From NCBI GenBank assembly GCA_025927935.1, contig JAICKM010000435.1, positions 1-6,089 on the forward strand: 6,089 nt of DNA, read 5' to 3'. Positions within the stretch are counted from its first letter, which is position 1, and each line of letters starts with the position of its first letter. The stretch comes from Chloroflexia bacterium. GTDB lineage: Bacteria; Chloroflexota; Chloroflexia; QHBQ01; JADMIH01. The translations under genes and the position numbers were made by a program. This document shows, one piece after another, positions 1 through 5,788 of this stretch. Below the pieces are notes generated by a model. The model searched no databases. It was not told the origin of the DNA and was given only the letters and a program-made list of their open reading frames with translations.

Positions 1-314
1 ATCGCGCCCAGATAATACTCCTGGGCAATATCGGCGGCATCGGCGATCAGCACCTTCTGCACGGTGATGCCCTTGATATCCATGCCCAGGATCTGCTGGG
101 CTTTCTCGCGGGCTTCTTCAGGCGTTTTCGCCAGCTTCACCCCGCCGGCCTTGCCGCGCCCGCCCACCAGCACCTGCGCCTTCACAACCACCATTTTCCC
201 GATCTGGCGGGCAATAGCCTCGGCCTCATCGGGCGTGGTCGCCAGCTCACCGGAATTGACCGGGATGCCGTGCCGGGCCAGGATCTCCTTGGCCTGGTAT
301 TCGTGTATCTTCAT
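1..314 (-). CDS. sucC: Succinyl-CoA synthetase (ADP-forming) beta subunit, N-terminal part
   Basis: Partial gene; the first 104 codons are present and the rest lies beyond the left edge. Succinyl-CoA synthetase converts succinyl-CoA to succinate with nucleotide phosphorylation in the TCA cycle; the beta subunit carries the ATP-grasp nucleotide site and is cytoplasmic. The start [19 protein letters not shown] matches the family opening (E. coli MNLHEYQAKQLFARYGLP). [20 protein letters not shown] (about residues 43-62) is the ATP-grasp segment with the glycine-rich [10 protein letters not shown] loop. [10 protein letters not shown] near the window edge matches the conserved DIAKELYLGA. The ATG is supported by GAGGAGA (complement of 319-325) four bases upstream. 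The family is about 385-400 residues, so roughly 26% is visible. sucD usually follows sucC, but that side is outside the window. Gene identity is very secure; nucleotide preference (ADP or GDP) cannot be told. Confidence 0.96.
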   Translation of the reverse strand, partial: MKIHEYQAKEILARHGIPVNSGELATTPDEAEAIARQIGKMVVVKAQVLVGGRGKAGGVKLAKTPEEAREKAQQILGMDIKGITVQKVLIADAADIAQEYYLGA

Positions 315-331
315 GGAATCTCCTCATTGAG

Positions 332-349
332 ATAAAGTAAATAAAGTAA
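332..349. repeat. Tandem 9-bp AT-rich repeat in the sucC leader
   Basis: Two perfect adjacent copies of ATAAAGTAA (plus strand) stand out in a GC-rich window. In the sucC transcript they read as TTACTTTAT repeats ending six bases before the GAGGAGA ribosome binding site. An unstructured AT-rich stretch there could help ribosome loading, or the copies could bind a protein. The repeat is seen directly; any function is inference. Confidence 0.6.
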
Positions 350-365
350 ACCGTCTACCGTTCCC

Positions 366-381
366 AAAAAGCCGAGCCGGC
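366..381 (-). terminator. Possible weak terminator or attenuator in the sucC leader
   Basis: On the minus strand, GCCG-GCT-CGGC (complement of 371-381) forms a 4-bp GC stem with a 3-base loop, followed directly by five T residues (366-370). It lies about 50 bases downstream of the predicted sucC start site and 52 bases before the sucC ATG. It could end transcripts from the upstream glycosyltransferase gene or attenuate sucC. The stem is short for an intrinsic terminator, so the call is tentative. Confidence 0.25.
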
Positions 382-437
382 AACAACCGCCTCCAGCCGC
401 GTGCGCTGCCCCTGCCGTAAGCAGAAAGAGCCGCCGG

Positions 438-446
438 ATTATAACA
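438..446 (-). promoter_or_regulatory. Extended -10 promoter element for sucC
   Basis: The minus strand reads TGT-TATAAT (complement of 438-446): a perfect -10 hexamer with the TGn extension, in an otherwise GC-rich intergenic region. No good -35 is seen 16-18 bases upstream, which is acceptable for extended -10 promoters. Predicted start is near 431, giving a leader of roughly 117 bases before the sucC ATG. Confidence 0.6.
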
Positions 447-517
447 TATTTCCCCCGCTCCTGAACACCGCGCACCCGGCGCCCCGGTGGGCCAGACCAG
501 CGGAGCCAGGCGGCAGA

Positions 518-3007
518 TCACGGTTTCTGCGCGTCGAGCCATTCCCGCCCCACGAGGCCGAGTTGGACCTGGTTCGGCGTCCCGGCGAACTCCTGGTGCC
601 ACTCGAAGCGGGCACGCTCGAAGTATTGCACGATATGGACTTTGCCATCCGCCGGGCTGATCTCGCGCATTTCCTCGCTGATCGGGTAGCCGTACACCCG
701 CACGCCACCCGCCTGCCAGGTCTTCAAGAACTCGCCCTTGACGCTGTGGCCGGTCTCCTTGAAGAACCGGTACGTGGGCGTGTTGGGTGCTTCGGGCACC
801 GGGTCGATGCCGACCACATGGGTGCCTAGCGCGTCGGCGCGTTTGGCTTGCGCTTGCAGCAACCAGCGGCCCAGGGGCGCTAACTGCACGTCGTAGGGCG
901 TCCCGGCCTGGTCGGGGTGCAATTCGAGCAGCGCCCGCTCGAAATACTGCACCGTGCGCCTCTGGCCGTCGTCCGGGTTGACCTCTTGCAGCTCCTCGGT
1001 CAGCGGGTAGCCGAAGCGGGCCACGCCGCCGTTCTGTTCCCAGAAGGCGCGGAAGGAGCCGCGCAGCGTATGGCCCGATTGCAGGAAGTAGAGGCTGTCG
1101 CGGGTCGGCGGCGGGTTGTGCAGATCGAAGATGATGTACTCCGGCGCCAGCAGCGCCACCTGGAACGAGGCCACGAGGCCGGGATAATCGGTGTGGTGCC
1201 CCAGCCAGTTCTGGTCCGCGCTGATCAGCAACACCGCGCCGGCCGCCTTCATCTGGTCCAGCCCGGCCCGGCTGAAGCGGTCCTGCGGCACGGCCCACCC
1301 GGTCAGGCCCGCGGTGTAAAACATCTCCGGGGCGCCCGGCCCGGCCACGACCATGCGCCCGCCGGTTTGGCCCGGTCCGGTAGCGGCGGCGCGATTGCCC
1401 ACTACTTCATAGAGCGGGGCGGCGGCGCTCCCCGCGTAGCGCGCGGTGAGCGCGCCAAAGCCTCCAGCGAAGACGGCCAGCAGCAGGACAACGGCCACGG
1501 CGTTGCCCAGGCGCAGCAACGCCGTCCGGGTGCGCGCCCAGGTCTGCTCCGGGCGCGCGGCGGCGCCTTGCTGCCAGCCGCCCCGCCGCACCGCGCCGCG
1601 CGCCGGGCGCCGGGCGCCCATCCACTCACCGGGCGCCGGCTCGTCGGTGGGCGCTCCGTCGTCCAGGTCGGCCTCCAGGATCTCCGCTTCCTCTTCATGC
1701 CCGCGCAGCGCGGCCACGATGGCCGCGGGCAGCGCCGCCACCCAGTTCGCTCCCAGCCCGGCCACGGCGGCCAGCGCGGGCAGCCAGGGCACAAGCGTCG
1801 AGTCGTCGGCGGCCAGGCGCGACGCGCTGCCCAACACGACCACCAGCCCGGCCCCCGCCCACAGGTGCAACACCCACGGCCACGGCGCCCGTGCGGGGCG
1901 GCCCAGCCCGGCCAGCAGCAACAGGAACCCGGCTACCGTCAGCGTGCCGTTGACCAGGCGCCCGGCCAGCAGGCTGTAGAACTCGCCCCGCCGCAACTCG
2001 GCCAGCGCCGCGCCGATCCCCCCGCCACCAAACGCCGGGTCGACTTCGCTCGCCGCCCCGGCGATGCGCATGAGCACCCACCAGAGCAGCAGCGGCCCTA
2101 CCACTAGCGCCGCATACAGGTAGACTTCATTGCCGGCGCGGCGGCGGCGCGCCATATCCAGCGCGAGCGAGGCCGTGGCGGGCGAGTGCGGCAGCGGGCG
2201 GGCCAGGTAGAGGAGCGGCGGCAGCAGGGCCAGATTCGCCGGACTCAGCAGCAGCGCCAGACCGCCGGCCGCAGCCGCGATGCGAAACCAGCGCCGCTCG
2301 TCCGAGCGCCCGGCCAGCCCGCTGTCGCGCCAGCGCAAAGCCGCCGCTAGCGCGCCGCACGCCGCGGCCCAGCCCAGCGTATCCGGCAGGTAGGCCCGGC
2401 CATAGTAGAGGCCGGGCGGCGTTATGGTCAGGAACAGCGCCGCGTAGAGCGCGGCCCGCCCGCCCGCCAGCCGGCGCACCACCACGAACAGCAGCGCCGT
2501 CGCCAGGAGCGCCCCGACGAGGGCCAGCACGCGCCCGATCCAGGCTTGCGGCCCCAGAAAGCCGCTGAGCAGCGCGGCGACCCAGGCGTACAGCGGCAAC
2601 CCGCCGATCAGGTCGATGGGCAGCGGGCCGATCCAGGGCAGCGCGGCCTTGAGATCGCCGCCCGTGGTCGCGAGCCGGCGCACGAAGTCCGCCATCGTCG
2701 CTTGCGGCGCGCTGGGCGTATCCAAGGGTGCCGCCCAGAGCAGGGGCAGGCGCACCAGCACACCGAGGATCAGCAGCCCGGCCAGACCGAGGGTATAGCG
2801 GGTCCAGGTTGCCGGGTTGGGCAGCCGGATGCGCGGCGCGCCGGGCAGGCGGGGTAGCCGGGGCAGGCCCGGCAGCCGGGGGCGCCCGATGCGACGGCGG
2901 GTCTTGGACGGCGCCACGGGCTTCGCGATGGGCGGTGGGGCCGGGTCGCGGGAATCGGTGGCGCTACGGGGCGGCAGCAGCTTCAAGCCGGACAGCCCGG
3001 CGCTCAT
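518..3007 (-). CDS. GT39/PMT_2-like membrane glycosyltransferase with two C-terminal FGYP-type repeats
   Basis: An 829-residue protein that probably transfers a sugar from a polyprenyl-phosphate donor to an envelope acceptor outside the membrane. A basic, proline-rich cytoplasmic N terminus (1-70, with PRLPGLPRLPRLP at 43-55) precedes about ten to eleven hydrophobic segments between residues 71 and 525. D96 just after the first segment could be the loop-1 acidic residue of the family, but the usual Asp-Glu pair is not evident. WIGRVLALVGALLAT (156-170) and PPGLYYGRAYLPDTLG (197-212) resemble the GT39-type core. An acidic, then basic cytoplasmic loop (437-495) precedes the last segment (about 498-520). 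A soluble domain (530-635) follows, then two repeats (638-720 and 745-829). I chose ATG 3007 because GGGAG lies eight bases upstream; a GTG at 3022 would add five residues but overlaps that site. Membrane topology is clear; substrate is unknown and the family call is moderate. Confidence 0.75.
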   Translation of the reverse strand: MSAGLSGLKLLPPRSATDSRDPAPPPIAKPVAPSKTRRRIGRPRLPGLPRLPRLPGAPRIRLPNPATWTRYTLGLAGLLILGVLVRLPLLWAAPLDTPSAPQATMADFVRRLATTGGDLKAALPWIGPLPIDLIGGLPLYAWVAALLSGFLGPQAWIGRVLALVGALLATALLFVVVRRLAGGRAALYAALFLTITPPGLYYGRAYLPDTLGWAAACGALAAALRWRDSGLAGRSDERRWFRIAAAAGGLALLLSPANLALLPPLLYLARPLPHSPATASLALDMARRRRAGNEVYLYAALVVGPLLLWWVLMRIAGAASEVDPAFGGGGIGAALAELRRGEFYSLLAGRLVNGTLTVAGFLLLLAGLGRPARAPWPWVLHLWAGAGLVVVLGSASRLAADDSTLVPWLPALAAVAGLGANWVAALPAAIVAALRGHEEEAEILEADLDDGAPTDEPAPGEWMGARRPARGAVRRGGWQQGAAARPEQTWARTRTALLRLGNAVAVVLLLAVFAGGFGALTARYAGSAAAPLYEVVGNRAAATGPGQTGGRMVVAGPGAPEMFYTAGLTGWAVPQDRFSRAGLDQMKAAGAVLLISADQNWLGHHTDYPGLVASFQVALLAPEYIIFDLHNPPPTRDSLYFLQSGHTLRGSFRAFWEQNGGVARFGYPLTEELQEVNPDDGQRRTVQYFERALLELHPDQAGTPYDVQLAPLGRWLLQAQAKRADALGTHVVGIDPVPEAPNTPTYRFFKETGHSVKGEFLKTWQAGGVRVYGYPISEEMREISPADGKVHIVQYFERARFEWHQEFAGTPNQVQLGLVGREWLDAQKP
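521..1096 (-). repeat. Two tandem protein repeats (FGYP / VQYFERA type) at the glycosyltransferase C terminus
   Basis: Codons for residues 638-720 and 745-829 encode two copies of one module, about 39 of 80 aligned positions identical. Shared landmarks in order are TGH/SGH, G-x-F, a tryptophan, GGV, GYP-[LI]-[TS]-EE, P-x-DG, VQYFERA, E-x-H, AGTP, VQL and GR. A 24-residue linker separates them. The module resembles extracytoplasmic repeats I associate with Chloroflexota and is loosely similar to LGFP cell-wall-binding repeats; that comparison is from memory. It probably binds an envelope polymer or places the enzyme. Confidence 0.8.
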
Positions 3008-3126
3008 CGACCGAACTCCCACGCTGCATGGTCGGGGCCGGGTCCCAGGGGTGTATGCGGTTTCATGGCGGACTCCGGCGGGGCCGTCACTACCCCGGCT
3101 GGCGGAAATCTGTATGCGATATGTGT

Positions 3127-3155
3127 ATCATACCAGAGCCGCCCGTTGTTGGCAA
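3127..3155 (-). promoter_or_regulatory. Sigma70-type promoter for the glycosyltransferase gene
   Basis: The minus strand shows TTGCCA (complement of 3150-3155), a 17-base spacer and TATGAT (complement of 3127-3132), close to consensus with ideal spacing. Predicted start is near 3120, with a leader of about 113 bases before ATG 3007. The -10 lies inside a GTATGATAC palindrome, a possible operator. Confidence 0.7.
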
Positions 3156-3200
3156 GGCCGTTACCAGCCCACAACACGACCAGTAGGTAGGCACATTTCA

Positions 3201-3279
3201 CTTGTCACTCTGAGCGCAGCGAAGAGTCTCGCCTCGACTGGGACCAGACGAGATGCTTCACTGCGTTCAGCATGACAAG
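3201..3279. repeat. Palindromic intergenic repeat (dispersed hairpin element)
   Basis: The arms at 3201-3231 and 3249-3279 are reverse complements over 31 bases with six mismatches, around a 17-base centre that itself contains the small palindrome CTGG-GA-CCAG (3238-3247). The left arm opens CTTGTCACTCTGAGCGCAGC. This resembles the TGTCATTCTGAGCGAAGCGAAG-type repeat that I recall as scattered between genes of many Chloroflexota and other bacteria; the family match is from memory. It lies 14 bases past the ADP-ribosylglycohydrolase stop and upstream of the glycosyltransferase promoter, so as RNA it could form a hairpin ending or protecting the upstream transcript. No T-run follows it. Confidence 0.75.
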
Positions 3280-3293
3280 GGTTGGGGGTAAGA

Positions 3294-4319
3294 CTATGAA
3301 GCCGCCCGGTCGCCCGCCGCGAGTAATTGCGCCGCCAGATCGAGCGCGTCCACCGGCCAATATATCGCGGGCCGCGGACGATGGACCCCTGACGCGCCCT
3401 GCTCAGGCCGGCAAGCCAGCAGCGCCGCGCGCCACTGAGCGGGCACCACGGCGGCGCCATGAATCGCGCCGAGCAATGCCCCGGCGATGGCCGCATTCGT
3501 GTCGGTGTCCCCGCCGTGCATCACCGTGTCCACCACGCCTTCTTTTAAACTGGGCGCGTGCAGTGCCTGGTAGAAGGCGTTTTGCAGCGCGATGGGCACA
3601 TGGCCGATGTTCTGCTCATAGTCTGGGCGTTCCGCCTGCGCGGCGGTCAGCGCTGCGGTCACTTTCCGGCTATGGCCGTGCTGCCGGTCCCACGCGCAGG
3701 CCCGTGCATAGGCCGCCGCGCCGTCCAGGCCCTCGCGGATGACCGCCGCCAGGGCCACGATGAACGCCGCCGATGCGTCTTGGCAGACCTCGTTTGGGTG
3801 TGTGAGCCGGGTGTCGGCGCGCAGGTAACCGTCGAGCACGGTCGGGTCTAGCGCATAGCCCCAGATGCCCAGCGGGCTTTGCCGCATCAGCGCGCCATTG
3901 GCCTGCGACTCCTGGGAGGCGCTCTGCTGCGCCGTGTCCGCCGCGCCGGCACCGCGCCGCCGGGCCGCTGCGATCCCGCTCAACGCCTGCCGCGTCGTGT
4001 TGCCTTCGTCAAACGGGTGGCTCTCGTGCCAATCGCCATACGCGGCGGCGATCTGCTCCAGGTCAAAGCCGTGCGCCATCAGAGTGCGCGCCAACGCCAG
4101 CGCCATCTCCGAGTCGTCGGTCGGCTGCCCAGCCAGCGTGCCGAACACCGGACTCGGCCCGATCTCGCGCAACCCGCCCGGATACATACTGCGGATCGTC
4201 GCCGCCGGCTTAAACTCCACCATGCTGCCCAGCGCATCCCCGGCCAACTGGCCGAGCAGGCAACCCCGCGCCCGCGCCAACAGCCCCGCGTCTCTACCCG
4301 TTTCCGTCTCCTGCGTCAT
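3294..4319 (-). CDS. ADP-ribosylglycohydrolase (DraG/ARH family) protein
   Basis: A 341-residue cytoplasmic enzyme of the family that removes ADP-ribose from proteins, nucleic acids or small molecules using a binuclear Mg site. Family landmarks are present: ARGCLLGQLAGDALGSMVEF (17-36), the metal-binding TDDSEM (67-72), NGALMRQSPLGI in the middle, and HGGDTDTNAAIAGALLGA (268-285) with D271, D273 and T274 completing the metal site. Length fits the usual 290-360. ATG 4319 is chosen because AAGGAG lies six bases upstream and a consensus promoter lies just before it; the reading frame stays open to 4454 but that extension would cross the promoter. No ADP-ribosyltransferase or nitrogenase gene is in view, so substrate is unknown and a true dinitrogenase-reductase role is not implied. 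All catalytic motifs look intact. It is separated from the glycosyltransferase gene by its own repeat and promoter, so the two are not an evident operon. Confidence 0.93.
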   Translation of the reverse strand: MTQETETGRDAGLLARARGCLLGQLAGDALGSMVEFKPAATIRSMYPGGLREIGPSPVFGTLAGQPTDDSEMALALARTLMAHGFDLEQIAAAYGDWHESHPFDEGNTTRQALSGIAAARRRGAGAADTAQQSASQESQANGALMRQSPLGIWGYALDPTVLDGYLRADTRLTHPNEVCQDASAAFIVALAAVIREGLDGAAAYARACAWDRQHGHSRKVTAALTAAQAERPDYEQNIGHVPIALQNAFYQALHAPSLKEGVVDTVMHGGDTDTNAAIAGALLGAIHGAAVVPAQWRAALLACRPEQGASGVHRPRPAIYWPVDALDLAAQLLAAGDRAAS

Positions 4320-4364
4320 CCCTGTCTCCTTCCCTGCGTTGAGGTTCGGTGTACTGCAACAATG

Positions 4365-4379
4365 GTGTATACCATACAC
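4365..4379. promoter_or_regulatory. Palindromic candidate operator over the ADP-ribosylglycohydrolase -10
   Basis: GTGTAT-ACC-ATACAC is a perfect inverted repeat with 6-bp arms, and it covers the entire -10 hexamer (4371-4376). A dimeric repressor bound there would block RNA polymerase. Its GTAT/ATAC symmetry resembles GntR-type operators, but no regulator gene is present in the window. Confidence 0.45.
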
Positions 4380-4399
4380 TATCTTCGTGCATCTGTCAA
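4371..4399 (-). promoter_or_regulatory. Sigma70-type promoter for the ADP-ribosylglycohydrolase gene
   Basis: The minus strand shows a perfect TTGACA (complement of 4394-4399), a 17-base spacer and TATGGT (complement of 4371-4376). Predicted start is near 4364, giving a leader of about 45 bases that includes the AAGGAG ribosome binding site. Confidence 0.75.
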
Positions 4400-4410
4400 T
4401 AGCGGATTCC

Positions 4411-4420
4411 CCGATATCGG
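4411..4420. promoter_or_regulatory. 10-bp perfect palindrome CCGATATCGG
   Basis: A self-complementary 10-mer lies 11 bases upstream of the ADP-ribosylglycohydrolase -35, between the two divergent promoters. It could be an activator or repressor site. A palindrome of this length can arise by chance, so only its position makes it worth listing. Confidence 0.25.
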
Positions 4421-4433
4421 CCCCTATGTTGGG

Positions 4434-4491
4434 CACCGCGAAGGCGCGAAGCACGCGACGAGCAAAACTGATATAAATCGTCTTCGCGGTG
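4434..4491. repeat. Inverted repeat with CTTCGCG units between divergent promoters
   Basis: CACCGCGAAG (4434-4443) and CTTCGCGGTG (4482-4491) are exact reverse complements; one mismatch and two further pairs extend the stem to 13 positions. The left arm continues as a second unit, so the minus strand reads CTTCGCG twice with an 8-base period. This resembles the CTTTGCG/CTTCGCG-GTGAA intergenic repeats I recall from several GC-rich phyla. It ends 14 bases upstream of the plsX -35 and may separate or regulate the divergent genes. Confidence 0.6.
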
Positions 4492-4505
4492 AATTTACGA
4501 GCCGG

Positions 4506-4534
4506 TTGCCGCGCCCCTGCCCCTGGGGTATAAT
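4506..4534 (+). promoter_or_regulatory. Sigma70-type promoter for plsX
   Basis: TTGCCG (4506-4511), a 17-base spacer and a perfect TATAAT (4529-4534). The -35 is a four-of-six match and the spacing is ideal. Predicted start is near 4541, with a leader of about 58 bases before the plsX ATG. Confidence 0.75.
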
Positions 4535-4598
4535 CCGCTGGGAATCACCTGAGCAACGATAGGCGGCGCAGCAGCCGGGAAGAGGAACAGGGCAGCCG

Positions 4599-5630
4599 AT
4601 GAAGATCATACTGGATGCGATGGGCGGCGACAATGCGCCGCTGGAGACCGTGGCCGGGGCCGTGCTGGCGGCCCGCGAGTTCGGCGTCGAGGTGGTGCTG
4701 GTGGGCCGCGAGGCGGCGATCAAGGCCGAACTCGCCAAGCACGACACCGCCGGGCTGCGCCTGCCTATCGTGGACGCGCCCGACGTGATCCCCATGGACG
4801 AGCACCAGCCGTCCACCGTCTGGAAGCGCATGAAGAACGCGTCGCTGGTCGTGGCTCTCAACCTGCTGCGCGACGGCGGCGGCGACGCGCTGGTCTCGGC
4901 AGGCAACACCGGCGCAGTGGTGGCCTCCGCGCTTTTCATCCTCAAGCGCGTGCCGGGCATCGAGCGGCCCTGCCTGGCGACCATCTTCCCCACCCGCAAC
5001 GCCAAACGCCCGATGCTCATCGCCGACGCGGGCGCGACGCCCGACGCCAAGCCGCATTACCTGTTGCAGTGGGCACGCATGGGGTCGGTCTATATGCAAA
5101 ACGTGTTCGGACTGCAACAACCGCGCGTCGGCCTGCTGAGCAACGGCGAGGAAGAGGTCAAGGGCAACGCGCTGGTGCAGGAGTCCTTCCCGCTGCTGCA
5201 AGGCGCGGGGCTGAATTTCATCGGCAACGTCGAAGGCAAAGACATCCCGACCGGCGCCGTGGACGTGGTCGTCACCGACGGATTTACGGGTAACGTCGTG
5301 ATCAAGCTGGCCGAGGGCCTGGGCAGCATGATCCTCGGCCTCTTGCGCGAGGAACTGACCGCCAACCTGTTCAGCAAACTGCTGGCCGCGGGCCTGCAAC
5401 CGGCCTTCAAGCGCGTCCGCAGCCGTATGGACTACGCCGAATACGGCGGGGCGCCGCTCTTCGGCGTGCAGGGCCTGGTCATCAAGGCCCACGGCCGCTC
5501 CAACGCTCGCGCCATCCGCAGCGCCATCCGCGTCGCCAACCAGGCCGCCGAGCGCGGCACGCTGGCAGCCTTCCAGCAAATCGGCGCCGCCCCCGCGCCC
5601 CCCACTGTCACCAGCGAGGTTGCCAGTTAG
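4599..5630 (+). CDS. plsX: Phosphate acyltransferase PlsX
   Basis: Complete 343-residue acyl-ACP:phosphate acyltransferase, which makes acyl-phosphate from acyl-ACP for PlsY in the first step of phospholipid synthesis; it is a peripheral membrane enzyme. Family landmarks in order: MKIILDAMGGDNAP (1-14), SAGNTGA (100-106), GIERPCLATIFP (120-131), GATPDAKP (145-152), GLLSNGEEEVKGN (178-190), GNVEGKDIP (209-217), DVVVTDGFTGNVVIK (222-236), YGGAPLFGVQG (282-292) and KAHGRS (296-301). Length fits the usual 330-350. Asn of the usual GAN motif is Thr147 here, and GLLNIGEE is GLLSNGEE; I regard these as lineage variation. The ATG carries the expected N terminus; a purine-rich AGAGGAA (4581-4587) lies 11 bases upstream. 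A common partner is fabH, often with rpmF, but here a DinB-like gene follows after 158 bases. The C-terminal 13 residues are a loose Ala/Pro tail. Confidence 0.97.
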   Translation: MKIILDAMGGDNAPLETVAGAVLAAREFGVEVVLVGREAAIKAELAKHDTAGLRLPIVDAPDVIPMDEHQPSTVWKRMKNASLVVALNLLRDGGGDALVSAGNTGAVVASALFILKRVPGIERPCLATIFPTRNAKRPMLIADAGATPDAKPHYLLQWARMGSVYMQNVFGLQQPRVGLLSNGEEEVKGNALVQESFPLLQGAGLNFIGNVEGKDIPTGAVDVVVTDGFTGNVVIKLAEGLGSMILGLLREELTANLFSKLLAAGLQPAFKRVRSRMDYAEYGGAPLFGVQGLVIKAHGRSNARAIRSAIRVANQAAERGTLAAFQQIGAAPAPPTVTSEVAS

Positions 5631-5737
5631 GCATATTTGAGTGGCGGCAACCAGAGGCCCAGGTGAAATGCTTGACGCGCCGGATTGAGAAATTGGGCCA
5701 CACCGTGACCGTGCTCCCGCCCGCCGCGGCAGCTTGA
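5627..5737 (+). pseudogene. Possible C-terminal remnant of a transposase
   Basis: A 35-codon stretch without a start codon overlaps the last three bases of plsX and ends at TGA 5735-5737. It reads EAQVKCLTRRIEKLGHTVTV, then LPPAAA and stop. The pattern of a basic helix, LG, a short beta strand and a small-residue tail resembles the C terminus of bacterial transposases as I recall them. The stretch is part of the 158-base gap before the DinB-like gene and has no ribosome binding site. It is too short to name an IS family and could be chance reading of GC-rich spacer. Confidence 0.33.
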
Positions 5738-5788
5738 ACCGAGATTTTCAGAGCAGTCGAGATCAGAAAGAAGCAAGGAATACCTGGC

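Noticed and set aside
64..330. 88-codon plus-strand frame opposite sucC
   Set aside because: Antisense shadow of a clearly recognised sucC N terminus.
473..489. GC palindrome (CACCCGGCG...CCCGGTG) just past the glycosyltransferase stop, as a terminator
   Set aside because: The symmetry is imperfect and no T-run follows on the minus strand.
917..2107. 396-codon plus-strand frame opposite the glycosyltransferase gene
   Set aside because: Composition is Arg/Gln/Gly/Pro-rich as expected for an antisense frame of GC-rich coding DNA; the minus strand encodes clear membrane segments and repeats.
3004..3201. 65-codon minus-strand frame whose TGA overlaps the glycosyltransferase ATG (ATGA)
   Set aside because: It starts upstream of the good promoter at 3127-3155, so that transcript could not include its start. 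It runs through the -35, -10 and leader and shows no family features.
4320..4454. 45-residue N-terminal extension of the ADP-ribosylglycohydrolase frame
   Set aside because: It would read through the TTGACA-N17-TATGGT promoter and the AAGGAG site; the family N terminus fits the start at 4319.
4545..5579. 344-codon minus-strand frame opposite plsX
   Set aside because: plsX is unambiguous on the plus strand; the antisense product is His/Gln/Arg/Ala-rich with no recognisable motif.
5631..5788. Promoter for the DinB-like gene, including TTGACG near 5672 and TTGAAC near 5734
   Set aside because: Neither is followed at 16-18 bases by a credible -10 hexamer.
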